From: Rhodothermia bacterium
Lineage (GTDB): Bacteria; Bacteroidota; Rhodothermia; Rhodothermales; JAAAOL01
NCBI GenBank assembly: GCA_030428385.1
Contig: JAUIDY010000053.1
Span: 1 to 39,879, forward strand
Length of the DNA: 39,879 nt
Direction of reading: 5' to 3'
Each line of letters begins with the position of its first letter. Position 1 is the first letter of the stretch. The position numbers and the translations under genes were made by a program. The notes beneath the pieces are model-generated. The model was not told the origin of the DNA, searched no databases, and saw nothing but the letters and a program-made list of their open reading frames with translations. Below, piece by piece: positions 16,856 to 25,492 of this stretch.

Positions 16856-17485
16856 TTACTTCTTCTTATACAACTCTACGTAGCTGCCTTTCGGCCCTGG
16901 CACCGCGCCGCGCACCAGGATCAGGTTATGATCCGGCAAGATGCGGACGACCCGAAGGTTCTTCACGGTGCGGCGCGCACCGCCGGTGCGTCCTCCCATG
17001 CGCATGCCTTTAAACACACGCGACGGATCCGACGAAGCCCCGATGGAGCCCGGCGCCCGCTGGCGGTTGTGCTGGCCGTGGGTCGCGTCGTTCACCCCGG
17101 CAAAGCCGTGGCGCTTCACCACGCCCTGAAAACCTTTCCCCTTTGCTACGCCGAGTACATCAATGATCTCGCCTTCAGCGAAGACTTCTTCAACACGTAC
17201 TTCGTCGCCAAGGACTACCTCGTTCGTAAAGTCACGAAATTCCTTGACGTAGCGCTTCGGGGTCGTGCCGGCCTGCTCAAAATGGCCCTGCTGGGCACGC
17301 GAGGTACGCTTCACCTTTTTGTCGTCGTAGGCCAACTGGACGGCGGCATAACCATCGTCGCCGTCAGCTTCCTTGACCTGCGAGACCACGCATGGCCCCG
17401 CCTGGATGACAGTACAGGGAATGTTATTCCCGAAGTCGTCAAAGACGCTCGTCATCCCAATTTTTTTTCCAATGAGTCCGCTCAT
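16856..17485 (-). CDS. rplC: 50S ribosomal protein L3
   Basis: L3 is an early-binding large-subunit protein reaching toward the peptidyl transferase centre. The 209-residue protein begins [20 protein letters not shown] and contains the signatures [18 protein letters not shown] and [40 protein letters not shown] follows. It is normally directly after rpsJ, but here a lipoprotein gene separates them; the rplC start follows the lipoprotein stop by 61 bases. Confidence 0.97.
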   Translation of the reverse strand: MSGLIGKKIGMTSVFDDFGNNIPCTVIQAGPCVVSQVKEADGDDGYAAVQLAYDDKKVKRTSRAQQGHFEQAGTTPKRYVKEFRDFTNEVVLGDEVRVEEVFAEGEIIDVLGVAKGKGFQGVVKRHGFAGVNDATHGQHNRQRAPGSIGASSDPSRVFKGMRMGGRTGGARRTVKNLRVVRILPDHNLILVRGAVPGPKGSYVELYKKK

Positions 17486-17546
17486 TGCAATCCTGTGGTT
17501 TGTGGCGACCGCTGCCGCCGGATTGGTAAGCTGTGCATGTTTATAG

Positions 17547-18014
17547 CTACTGGCGCGTGACGGTCAGCGTCACGCTCCCGGTGTAGTTCGTACCGAAAGC
17601 CGCGTTGACGATGTCCGACTGGCTTGTCAGTTCAATCTGGTTGTTGCTGACCACGTTGTACGTGAACGGCAACGTCGCTCCCAGCGCAGGGATGGCCAAC
17701 GAAAGGTTCGTTTCCGTCACCGTGTAGGTGCCTGCCGCCGGAAGGTCCGGCTGGCCGGCCTGGTTGGCGAGGTCGTTGTAGTCAAGCAGCAGGTTGAAGC
17801 TTCCATCCTCCTCAAACGTCACCGTGAGGCTGTTGGCAACCGCGCCAAAGGCAGCTGTTTGGTCACCGTCACCATCCGTGATGCTGGTAACGGCCCAGTT
17901 GCCCACAAAAACGTCGGCAGGATCATCATCACTGCTATCACAGCCGACAACCGTCAGCAGGGCAAACGAGGTGATGATGGTAAAAAAGAGCTTGCGTAAA
18001 ACTTGGGTCTTCAT
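17547..18014 (-). CDS. small lipoprotein encoded inside the S10 operon
   Basis: This 155-residue protein has a classic lipoprotein signal: basic start MKTQVLRK, a hydrophobic stretch and the lipobox TVVGC (Cys25), followed by an acidic linker (DSSDDDPAD). The start at 18014 is decided by a GGAGGG Shine-Dalgarno sequence (18021-18026, 6 bases upstream) and by the signal peptide; the same frame extends upstream to 18065 without a signal. The mature part reads [14 protein letters not shown], then alternating beta-strand segments ending [10 protein letters not shown], which resembles lipocalin-like lipoproteins of Bacteroidota. It lies 47 bases after rpsJ and 61 before rplC on the same strand, so it is probably cotranscribed. 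Its role is unknown. Confidence 0.85.
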   Translation of the reverse strand: MKTQVLRKLFFTIITSFALLTVVGCDSSDDDPADVFVGNWAVTSITDGDGDQTAAFGAVANSLTVTFEEDGSFNLLLDYNDLANQAGQPDLPAAGTYTVTETNLSLAIPALGATLPFTYNVVSNNQIELTSQSDIVNAAFGTNYTGSVTLTVTRQ

Positions 18015-18061
18015 GATGGTCCCTCCAGGTAAGGAATGACGGTGTAGAAACGCCCGATTGG

Positions 18062-18373
18062 TCACACTTTGATTTCGACGTCCACGCCGCTGGGCAATTC
18101 CAGCTTCATCAACGCGTCCACCGTTTTGCTGCTCGTCGACAGGATGTCGATGAGACGTTTGTGGCTGCGTGTCTCAAATTGCTCGCGGCTTTTCTTGTCC
18201 ACGTGCGGAGACCGCAGCACGGTGTAGATCGACTTCTTCGTGGGCAGCGGAATCGGTCCGCTTACCACAGCGCCCGTCGACTTTACCGTCTTGATGATTT
18301 TTTCCGCGCTCTTGTCGATGAGCGTATGGTCGTACGACTTGAGTTTGATGCGGATTTTCTGGCTTGTTGCCAT
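18062..18373 (-). CDS. rpsJ: 30S ribosomal protein S10
   Basis: S10 is in the head of the small subunit; it is also NusB's partner in antitermination. The 103-residue protein has [20 protein letters not shown], then [40 protein letters not shown] and [13 protein letters not shown]. All are family signatures and the length is normal. It lies 74 bases after tuf, with a strong hairpin in the spacer, and is followed by the lipoprotein gene rather than rplC. Confidence 0.98.
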   Translation of the reverse strand: MATSQKIRIKLKSYDHTLIDKSAEKIIKTVKSTGAVVSGPIPLPTKKSIYTVLRSPHVDKKSREQFETRSHKRLIDILSTSSKTVDALMKLELPSGVDVEIKV

Positions 18374-18400
18374 AGTTTTTCTATCTCTTCAGGAACGAAC

Positions 18401-18430
18401 GCAGGGGCGCGAATGGCTTCGCGCCCCTGC
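18401..18430 (-). terminator. strong hairpin between tuf and rpsJ
   Basis: GCAGGGGCGCGAA (18401-18413) pairs perfectly with TTCGCGCCCCTGC (18418-18430): 13 bp with a 4-base loop. On the minus strand the bases after it (GTTCGTTCCTGAAG) are not a clean T-run. It may be a terminator or attenuator separating the str and S10 parts, or an mRNA processing or stability element. It is the strongest hairpin I see inside the ribosomal cluster. Confidence 0.55.
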
Positions 18431-18447
18431 CCGTTTACATACAATGC

Positions 18448-19644
18448 TTAGTCGAGGATTTTGGCGACGACACCGGCACCCACGGTCCGGCCCCCCTCAC
18501 GGATCGCAAAGCGCAACCCCTCTTCCATCGCCACCGGCTGGATCAGCTTCACGCGGAAGTTCGTGTTGTCACCCGGCATCACCATCTCCACACCTTCGGC
18601 GAGTTCGATGTCGCCCGTCACATCCGTCGTGCGGAAGTAAAACTGCGGACGGTACCCCTTGAAGAACGGCGTGTGGCGACCCCCTTCGTCTTTCGACAAA
18701 ATGTACACCTCACACTCAAACTCCTTGTGCGGCGTCACACTACCCGGCTTGATCAAGCACATCCCACGCTCCACATCGTCCTTCTTCGTACCGCGCAAGA
18801 GCACACCCGCGTTGTCGCCTGCCTGGGCGCTATCCAAGAGCTTGCGAAACATCTCCACTCCCGTTACGGTCGTCGATTGCTTCTCTTCCTGCATACCAAT
18901 GATGTCCACCACGTCGCCCACCTTCAGCACACCGCGCTCGACGCGGCCCGTCACCACCGTGCCACGACCCGTGATCGAAAACACGTCTTCGATCGGCATC
19001 AGGAACGGCTTGTCCGTGTCACGCTCCGGCGTCGGGATGTATTCATCGACGGCCGTCATCAGTTCCATGATCTTGTCTTCCCACTCCGTCTCGCCGTTGA
19101 GCGCAAGCAGCGCCGAGCCGGCGATCACCGGCACGTCGTCGCCCGGGAATTCGTACTGGTCCAGGATCTCGCGCACTTCCATCTCGACGAGCTCCAAGAG
19201 CTCTTCGTCGTCGACCAGGTCGACCTTGTTCATGAACACGACGATGTAGGGCACGCCCACCTGGCGCGCCAAGAGGATGTGCTCCCGCGTCTGCGGCATC
19301 GGGCCGTCGGTGGCAGCGACGACGAGGATGGCCCCGTCCATCTGCGCCGCCCCGGTGACCATGTTCTTGACATAGTCGGCGTGGCCAGGGCAGTCGACGT
19401 GCGCGTAGTGGCGCTCTTCGGTGGCGTACTCGACGTGGGCCGTGGCGATGGTGATGCCACGCTCACGCTCTTCGGGCGCGTTGTCGATCGAGTCGAACGA
19501 GCGGACGATGTTGGCCGGGTCTTCGACGCGGCGCGAGAGGACCATCGTGATAGCGGCCGTGAGGGTAGTTTTGCCGTGGTCGACGTGGCCGATGGTGCCC
19601 ACGTTGACGTGCGGCTTCGTGCGTTGAAACGTCTCCTTCGCCAT
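18448..19644 (-). CDS. tuf: elongation factor Tu
   Basis: EF-Tu brings aminoacyl-tRNA to the ribosome and hydrolyses GTP. The 398-residue protein has the G1 motif GHVDHGKT (residues 19-26), the switch region [16 protein letters not shown]3 DCPGHAD, G4 NKVD and G5 SAL, followed by domains II and III ([25 protein letters not shown]). The C-terminus AKILD is normal. It follows fusA by 36 bases, the standard str order. Only one tuf copy is in the window. Confidence 0.98.
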   Translation of the reverse strand: MAKETFQRTKPHVNVGTIGHVDHGKTTLTAAITMVLSRRVEDPANIVRSFDSIDNAPEERERGITIATAHVEYATEERHYAHVDCPGHADYVKNMVTGAAQMDGAILVVAATDGPMPQTREHILLARQVGVPYIVVFMNKVDLVDDEELLELVEMEVREILDQYEFPGDDVPVIAGSALLALNGETEWEDKIMELMTAVDEYIPTPERDTDKPFLMPIEDVFSITGRGTVVTGRVERGVLKVGDVVDIIGMQEEKQSTTVTGVEMFRKLLDSAQAGDNAGVLLRGTKKDDVERGMCLIKPGSVTPHKEFECEVYILSKDEGGRHTPFFKGYRPQFYFRTTDVTGDIELAEGVEMVMPGDNTNFRVKLIQPVAMEEGLRFAIREGGRTVGAGVVAKILD

Positions 19645-19680
19645 AGTAGTGTGCGTTCTAAATCAGTTAGTATTCGCTGG

Positions 19681-21780
19681 TTAAACGGCGGCTGCGCCAA
19701 CCGATGTGGAAATAACCTCGTCGGCAATGCTTTTTGGCACAGCTTCGTAGGTTTCAAACTGCATGGAGTAAATGGCGCGGCCCTGCGTAATCGACCGCAT
19801 GTCGGTCGAGTAGCCGAACATCGCGCTCAGCGGCACATGCGCCTTGATCACCTGGGCATCACCGCGCTGCCCCATGCTTTGAATGCGTCCGCGGCGGCTG
19901 TTCAAGTCGCCGATGACGTCGCCCATGTATTCTTCCGGCGTGATGACTTCGACGGCCATAATCGGCTCCATCAGAACCGGCCTGGCCTTGCGGGCCGACG
20001 TACGAAACGCCATGCGGCCTGCAATCTCGAAGGACATCTGGTCGGAGTCCACGGCGTGAAACTTGCCATCGTAGAGCCGGGCCTTGACGCCTTCGACGGG
20101 ATAACCCGCCAAGGGGCCCTGACCTAAGGCGCTTGCGATGCCTTTCTCGACGCTCGGGATAAACTCTTTCGGGATGGACCCGCCAACAATCTCGTTGACG
20201 AACTCGAAGCCCACGCCGTCTTCTTTCGGCGAGAACTCGATATAAACCTCGGCGAACTGGCCACGGCCACCGGACTGCTTCTTGTGGGTGTACTTCTCGT
20301 CCACCACCGCTTGCAGTGCTTCGCGGTAGGCCACTTGCGGTTTGCCCACGTTGGCTTCCACCTTAAACTCGCGCTTCAGACGATCCACGATGATTTCGAG
20401 GTGTAACTCGCCCATTCCCGCAATGATGGTCTGGCCCGTTTCTTCGTCGGTGCTGACCTTAAATGTCGGGTCTTCTTCGGCGAGTTTCTGGAGACCCACG
20501 CCCAGCTTGTCGCTGTCGGCTTTGGTCTTCGGCTCGATGGCAATGCGAATAACCGGCTCGGGGAACTCCATTTTTTCGAGCACCACCGGGTTACTGGGAT
20601 CACAGAGTGTATCGCCTGTACGGACCTGCTTGAGACCCACGGCAGCGGCGATATCACCTGCATGCACCGTTTCCACGTCTTCGCGGCTGTTCGCATGCAT
20701 AAAGAGGATGCGTCCAATACGCTCTTTCTTTTCGGTCGTCGCATTGAGCACCGAGGTACCCTTGTTGAGCGTACCGCTGTATACGCGGAAGAAGGTGAGC
20801 TTCCCAACGTACGGATCGGTGGCAATTTTGAAAGCCAGCGCACTGAACGGCTCGTCATTTTCGGCCTTGCGCACCACCTCTTCGTCACTGCGTGGCACCT
20901 GTCCCTTCACCGCCGGGAGGTCCAGCGGACTCGGCAGGTAGTCGATGACGCCGTCGAGCAGACGCTGTACACCTTTATTTTTGAATGCCGAGCCACAGAA
21001 AACCGGCGTAATGTCGAGGTCCACGGTAGCTTCGCGGACGACGGCGCGGATCTCTTCAGGCGTAATGTCTTCGCCTTCGAGGTATTTCATTAGCAACTCG
21101 TCATTGTGCTCGGCCACCGCTTCGAGCAGGTGGATGCGCCAATGACGGGCCGTTTTTCTCAAATCGTCGGGGATATCGATTTCATCCCACGTCGAGCCCT
21201 GCGTGTCGTCGTGCCACACGATGGCTTTGTTCGTGATCAGGTCGATGACCCCACGAAACATGTCGCCATCGCCAATCGGGATCTGTACCGGAATCGGATT
21301 TGCCTTGAGGCGCTCACGCATCTGGCTGATGGCATTCTCAAAGTCGGCCCCGGTGCGGTCCATTTTGTTCACAAAAGCAATGCGCGGCACCTTGTATTTA
21401 TTCATCTGCCGCCACACCGTCTCGCTCTGCGGCTCCACGCCGCCCACGGCACAGAACAGCGCCACGGCCCCGTCGAGCACACGCAGCGCCCGCTCCACCT
21501 CCACGGTGAAGTCGACGTGCCCCGGCGTATCGATGATGTTAATGCGGTGGTCTTGCCAGAAACAGGTGGTTGCGGCACTGGTAATCGTGATGCCACGCTC
21601 TTTTTCCTGCTCCATCCAGTCCATGGTTGCGCCGCCTTCATGGACTTCGCCCATGCGATGCAAGCGCCCCGTATAAAAGAGAATCCGCTCAGTGGTCGTC
21701 GTTTTGCCCGCATCAATATGGGCGCTGATGCCAATATTGCGCGTCTTCGCGAGCGGTATGTTACGTCCGTTGGTAGACAT
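19681..21780 (-). CDS. fusA: elongation factor G
   Basis: EF-G is the GTPase that drives translocation and, with RRF, ribosome recycling. The 699-residue protein has G1 [24 protein letters not shown]3 DTPGHVDF and G4 NKMD, then domains II-V. The C-terminal part includes [20 protein letters not shown] and [20 protein letters not shown]. Length is typical of a full-length EF-G. It lies between rpsG and tuf, with a hairpin in the spacer before it. Confidence 0.98.
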   Translation of the reverse strand: MSTNGRNIPLAKTRNIGISAHIDAGKTTTTERILFYTGRLHRMGEVHEGGATMDWMEQEKERGITITSAATTCFWQDHRINIIDTPGHVDFTVEVERALRVLDGAVALFCAVGGVEPQSETVWRQMNKYKVPRIAFVNKMDRTGADFENAISQMRERLKANPIPVQIPIGDGDMFRGVIDLITNKAIVWHDDTQGSTWDEIDIPDDLRKTARHWRIHLLEAVAEHNDELLMKYLEGEDITPEEIRAVVREATVDLDITPVFCGSAFKNKGVQRLLDGVIDYLPSPLDLPAVKGQVPRSDEEVVRKAENDEPFSALAFKIATDPYVGKLTFFRVYSGTLNKGTSVLNATTEKKERIGRILFMHANSREDVETVHAGDIAAAVGLKQVRTGDTLCDPSNPVVLEKMEFPEPVIRIAIEPKTKADSDKLGVGLQKLAEEDPTFKVSTDEETGQTIIAGMGELHLEIIVDRLKREFKVEANVGKPQVAYREALQAVVDEKYTHKKQSGGRGQFAEVYIEFSPKEDGVGFEFVNEIVGGSIPKEFIPSVEKGIASALGQGPLAGYPVEGVKARLYDGKFHAVDSDQMSFEIAGRMAFRTSARKARPVLMEPIMAVEVITPEEYMGDVIGDLNSRRGRIQSMGQRGDAQVIKAHVPLSAMFGYSTDMRSITQGRAIYSMQFETYEAVPKSIADEVISTSVGAAAV

Positions 21781-21828
21781 AGTCGTCAGTTGGTTTGTGT
21801 CCAGGCGTTAGGTACGTCCAGGTGAGGT

Positions 21829-21865
21829 GTGTTCAAGCATGCATACCCGCGATTAACTTGAACAC
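21829..21865. repeat. inverted repeat between rpsG and fusA
   Basis: GTGTTCAAG (21829-21837) and CTTGAACAC (21857-21865) are perfect 9-bp arms around 19 bases; the flanks AGGT and CT extend the similarity imperfectly. GAACACCTGAACAC nearby repeats the arm. It lies in the 105-base spacer before fusA. It may be an mRNA control or processing hairpin. Confidence 0.45.
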
Positions 21866-21885
21866 CTGAACACGAGCCTCCCAGC

Positions 21886-22356
21886 TTAGAACCGGGAGAA
21901 GTGTGAAAAGGCCTTGTTCGACTCGGCCATGCGGTGGGTGTCATCCTTTTTCTTGATGGATCCTCCCTCGCCTTTGGCCGCCGCAATCAACTCCTGCGCG
22001 AGGCGATTAGCCATCGAACGGTCGTTGCGGGAACGGGCATACTGAATAATCCAGCGGAAGGCAAGCGCCACCCGGCGATCGGGCCGGACTTCGATCGGCA
22101 CCTGATAGGTGGCGCCCCCTACACGGCGGCTGCGCACCTCCACGAGTGGCGACACGTTGTTCACTGCCTTCTTGAATACATCAATGCCGGGCTCACTGAC
22201 CCGCTCCTCGATGATATCGAAGGCATGGTAGACGATGTGTTGGGCCACATTCTTTTTCCCGTCTTCCATCACATAGTTGACGAAGCGAGACACCAATTCA
22301 TCGTTGTAGATCGGGTCCGGGCGGACCTGACGGCGTTCTGCTGATCTTCTGCGCAT
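21886..22356 (-). CDS. rpsG: 30S ribosomal protein S7
   Basis: S7 nucleates assembly of the 30S head; in E. coli it represses the str operon. The 156-residue protein has [20 protein letters not shown], the helix [40 protein letters not shown] and the C-terminal [20 protein letters not shown]. Length is normal for the family. It lies between rpsL and fusA, 69 bases after rpsL. Confidence 0.98.
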   Translation of the reverse strand: MRRRSAERRQVRPDPIYNDELVSRFVNYVMEDGKKNVAQHIVYHAFDIIEERVSEPGIDVFKKAVNNVSPLVEVRSRRVGGATYQVPIEVRPDRRVALAFRWIIQYARSRNDRSMANRLAQELIAAAKGEGGSIKKKDDTHRMAESNKAFSHFSRF

Positions 22357-22425
22357 AGCCTTTGGTTATGGAGAGACAGAAAAGGCTTACCCTTTTCCAT
22401 CGCTGATCTTCTGTTTCCTAAACCG

Positions 22426-22800
22426 TTACTTCTTGGGCCGCTTGGCTCCATACTTGGAGCGGCTTTGGCGGCGATCCTCAACGCCCGACGTGTCGAGCGC
22501 GCCACGCACGATGTGGTACTTCACACCGGGCAAGTCCTTCACACGACCACCGCGCACCAGCACGATGGAGTGCTCCTGCAGGTTATGGCCTTCGCCGGGG
22601 ATGTAGGCAATCACCTCGATCCCATTCGTCAGGCGCACCTTGGCGACCTTGCGGAGCGCCGAGTTCGGCTTCTTCGGCGTGGTGGTATACACACGCGTGC
22701 ACACTCCCCGACGCTGCGGGTTGCCTTGCAGCGCCGCCGCCTTTGTTTTCTTGACCGGCGTCGCGCGGCCCTTCCGTACTAATTGCTGAATCGTAGGCAC
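22426..22800 (-). CDS. rpsL: 30S ribosomal protein S12
   Basis: S12 is at the decoding centre and controls accuracy. The start is a GTG at 22800, not the in-frame ATG at 22842: it gives the family N-terminus (M)[11 protein letters not shown] and has an AGAGGA Shine-Dalgarno sequence 6 bases upstream. The 124-residue protein carries [20 protein letters not shown] and [20 protein letters not shown]. The lysines at which streptomycin-resistance changes occur in other bacteria are the normal residues. It is the first gene of the str block. Confidence 0.96.
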   Translation of the reverse strand: MPTIQQLVRKGRATPVKKTKAAALQGNPQRRGVCTRVYTTTPKKPNSALRKVAKVRLTNGIEVIAYIPGEGHNLQEHSIVLVRGGRVKDLPGVKYHIVRGALDTSGVEDRRQSRSKYGAKRPKK

Positions 22801-22806
22801 AGTCCG

Positions 22807-22812
22807 TCCTCT
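22807..22812 (-). promoter_or_regulatory. ribosome binding site of rpsL
   Basis: AGAGGA on the minus strand lies 6 bases before the GTG at 22800. It decides the start of rpsL in favour of GTG over the upstream ATG at 22842. Confidence 0.7.
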
Positions 22813-22871
22813 GATTACTGGCGTTACACTCAATCTCGCCATCGCGAGACCAAAACTATTTCGAGCCTTAC

Positions 22872-22901
22872 AATATAAAGTAGGTCAAGCGCCTTCTTCA
22901 A
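22872..22901 (-). promoter_or_regulatory. candidate promoter of the str operon
   Basis: On the minus strand TTGAAG (22896-22901) and TATATT (22872-22877) are separated by 18 bases, a sigma70-like pair, about 70 bases upstream of rpsL. The TATATTGT stretch also resembles the Bacteroidota -7 box TAnnTTTG. AAGCGC and GCGCTT arms flank the -35 side and could be an operator. It lies in the only sizeable gap between ftsH and rpsL, where a promoter is required. Confidence 0.45.
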
Positions 22902-23027
22902 GCGCTTACTCCAAGATCATGTCAAGATCCACGCACTTCATATTTTCTTGGCTGAATTGGCTATAACGAGCCCCTCCTATCCGATCTACCACCCTATATC
23001 AACAGATCAATATGATACAAGGATAGA

Positions 23028-23061
23028 CAAAAAGAAAGGGACGGCATCGCCAATCCCTTTC
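23028..23061 (-). terminator. intrinsic terminator of ftsH
   Basis: GAAAGGGA and TCCCTTTC form an 8-bp stem around a loop that itself contains GGC/GCC. TTTTTG follows on the minus strand. It lies 38 bases past the ftsH stop and separates ftsH from the str operon promoter. Confidence 0.85.
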
Positions 23062-23098
23062 TGAATCTCGTAGTACATACTTGGCTGAAGAAGCGCGG

Positions 23099-25183
23099 TT
23101 ACAGCGGTGGAGCTGGTGCTTCTGTGCTGGAGCCTTCGTCTGAAATGCCAACGTCGGTTGCAGGTTCTGGCTTCGTCGGATCTTCGCCTTCGGCAGCCCC
23201 ATCTCCTGCCGCGTGTCCGTTAAACGATACATATTCGCCATACGGGCGCGGCCCCAGGATCTGGACGAGGTCTTTGGGGCCGAGCACTTCTTTGCTCAGC
23301 AGCGCCTGCGCCATTTCTTCCAGCTTGTCGCGCTTTTCCTCTAACAAGGCCCGCGCCTTCTGCCGCACGTCAGCGATGATGAGCTTCACTTCCTCGTCGA
23401 TGAGCCGGGCCGTTTCGGCGGAATACGGTTTGTCGAACAGGGGACGGTCGTCGCCACGCCCTGACAGGTTGTACGAAATCGGGCCGATGGTTTCGCTCAT
23501 GCCGTAATCGACGATCATGGCGTAGGCCATCTTGGTGATGCGCTCCAGGTCGTTCTGTGCTCCAGACGTAATGCTGCCAAAGACAATCTCCTCGGCCACA
23601 CGCCCGCCCATCGCAAAGATCATCTGGGCTTCGATGTATTCTTTGGAGTAGAGGTAGCGCTCTTCCGGCAGATACTGCGCATAGCCCAGCGCGGCCAACC
23701 CACGCGGCACGATGGAGACCTTCACCACCGGATCGGTGTGTTTCAAAAACCAGCCGGTGATGGCGTGGCCTGCCTCGTGGTAGGCCACGATTTTCTTCTC
23801 TTCGGGCGAGATGAGCTTGTTCTTTTTCTCCAGCCCGCCAATGACGCGGTCGATGGCCTGCTCGAAGTCGTGCATCTCAATGGCGTCCTTGTCCTGGCGG
23901 GCGGCGAGCAGCGCGGCTTCGTTACACACGTTGGCGATCTCGGCACCGGCGAAACCGGGCGTTTGGCTCGCCAGCACATCGCAGTTCACATCGTCGGCGA
24001 GGATGAGGTTGCGCGTGTGGACGCGAAAGATCTGCTCCCGCTCGCGGCGGTCAGGGCGGTCGATGAGAATCTGGCGGTCGAAGCGGCCCGGACGCAGCAG
24101 CGCGTTGTCGAGCACGTCGGGGCGGTTGGTGGCCGCCATAATGATGACGCCTTTGTCGGTGTTGAAGCCGTCCATCTCCACCAGAAGTTGGTTCAGCGTA
24201 TTCTCCCGTTCGTCGTTGCCGCCCATCATCATGCCTTTGCCACGGCTCCGCCCGATGGCGTCGATCTCATCGATGAAAATGATACAGGGCGCTTTCTCCT
24301 TGGCCTGCTTAAACAGGTCGCGTACACGAGCGGCACCCACGCCCACAAACATCTCCACGAAGTCGGAGCCCGAAAGCGAAAAGAACGGCGTGCCCGCCTC
24401 GCCCGCGACGGCTTTGGCGAGCAGCGTCTTGCCCGTCCCCGGCGGTCCCACGAGCAGGACGCCCTTGGGCAGCTTGCCGCCCAACTTGGTGAATTTCTTT
24501 GGGTTCTTGAGAAACTCGACCACCTCGACGACTTCCTCTTTGGCTTCATCAAGGCCGGCCACGTCTTTAAACGTGATTTTCTGCTCACCCATCGCATCAA
24601 ACAGCACTGCCTTGTTCTTGCCAATATTGAGCACCTGTGAACCAGGATTCATACGCCGGAGCAAGAACACCCAGAGCAACACAATCAGCCCAAGCGGGAT
24701 GATCCAGGTAAGCAGGCCGCCAAACCAGTTCTCCTCGTACTTGGCCGCAAACTCGACGGACGGCAGTTCTTCTTTGGCGGCTTCTTCGTTGTATTCGCGC
24801 AGAAAAGCGACGAGGTCATTCTCGATGGGCTTGGTGGTTACAAAGGCATTTCGCTCCATGGAGTTACCCAGGAGATCCTGCCGTGCTTCGCCCAGTTGCA
24901 CCTTGCCTGATTTGATACCGTCTTCGGAGTAGGTGCCTTCTACGCGACGGTCGTTGATGATTTCGACCTTCTCAACATAGCCATTTTCGACGTAGCTGAG
25001 GAAGGTGCTATATTCGATGGTATTGGTATCCACGCCCTGCCAGAAGAAGAAGATCTGGATGAGGAGGACCAAAAAAATAGCGAGATAGATCCACAGGGAG
25101 AGGCGAGGGCGCTGCTGAAGCCGGGGCCCCTTGTCATCCGCATCCCTCGGATTATTTATGTCGTTGCGCTCGTTTTGCGCCAT
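23099..25183 (-). CDS. ftsH: ATP-dependent zinc metalloprotease FtsH
   Basis: FtsH is a membrane-anchored AAA+ protease that degrades misfolded membrane proteins and short-lived regulators. I chose the ATG at 25183 ([20 protein letters not shown]), giving 694 residues; a 17-codon in-frame upstream extension is not needed. Two membrane segments lie near residues 30-48 and 155-175, with a periplasmic domain between them. The AAA domain has Walker A GPPGTGKT (246-253), Walker B IIFIDEID (301-308) and the second region of homology ([20 protein letters not shown]). The zinc motif is HEAGH (469-473). The C-terminus is Pro/Glu/Ala-rich. It has its own terminator before rpsL. Confidence 0.97.
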   Translation of the reverse strand: MAQNERNDINNPRDADDKGPRLQQRPRLSLWIYLAIFLVLLIQIFFFWQGVDTNTIEYSTFLSYVENGYVEKVEIINDRRVEGTYSEDGIKSGKVQLGEARQDLLGNSMERNAFVTTKPIENDLVAFLREYNEEAAKEELPSVEFAAKYEENWFGGLLTWIIPLGLIVLLWVFLLRRMNPGSQVLNIGKNKAVLFDAMGEQKITFKDVAGLDEAKEEVVEVVEFLKNPKKFTKLGGKLPKGVLLVGPPGTGKTLLAKAVAGEAGTPFFSLSGSDFVEMFVGVGAARVRDLFKQAKEKAPCIIFIDEIDAIGRSRGKGMMMGGNDERENTLNQLLVEMDGFNTDKGVIIMAATNRPDVLDNALLRPGRFDRQILIDRPDRREREQIFRVHTRNLILADDVNCDVLASQTPGFAGAEIANVCNEAALLAARQDKDAIEMHDFEQAIDRVIGGLEKKNKLISPEEKKIVAYHEAGHAITGWFLKHTDPVVKVSIVPRGLAALGYAQYLPEERYLYSKEYIEAQMIFAMGGRVAEEIVFGSITSGAQNDLERITKMAYAMIVDYGMSETIGPISYNLSGRGDDRPLFDKPYSAETARLIDEEVKLIIADVRQKARALLEEKRDKLEEMAQALLSKEVLGPKDLVQILGPRPYGEYVSFNGHAAGDGAAEGEDPTKPEPATDVGISDEGSSTEAPAPPL

Positions 25184-25492
25184 GAAGTTACACCGTTGGT
25201 TCTGTTCATTAACCGCCCCACACCCTCTTCCCACACCACTGCCTGTTTTTCACACCATCGGAGGAAAGTTCATCAGCGCTGGGCACACGGCACCTTGGAG
25301 AGGAAGCCCTGCTTCCTGGCCAAACCAATCGCCGCGATGCGCAAACGTAGGGCGTATGCGTCTGATTTTGAACGGCTAAGTTACGCGGAGGTGCCCAACC
25401 CCCCCGATAAAGCTTAGGTTCCATGAACGCGGGGCCTACGAAGTCAGGGGGGCTACAGGTTGCACGACCTTGCATCGCGCTGCGCCCGGCAA
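25184..25492. other. 309-base spacer between ftsH and the TPR lipoprotein
   Basis: No gene is visible. On the minus strand TACGTTTG (25342-25349) matches the Bacteroidota -7 box TAnnTTTG, with TTCA 19 bases upstream in place of the -33 TTTG; it may be the ftsH promoter. A perfect 7-bp hairpin (AGGAAGC/GCTTCCT, 25301-25317, 3-base loop) lies between this box and the ftsH start. I see no clear terminator after the upstream lipoprotein gene. Confidence 0.35.

Noticed and set aside
18673-20127. Long plus-strand open frame (484 codons) opposite tuf and fusA
   Set aside because: Both genes on the minus strand are certain; the product has the biased composition of an antisense shadow and no recognisable domain.
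22801-22842. ATG at 22842 as the start of rpsL
   Set aside because: The first 14 codons are not conserved in S12, and the GTG at 22800 has a well-placed AGAGGA and gives the family N-terminus.
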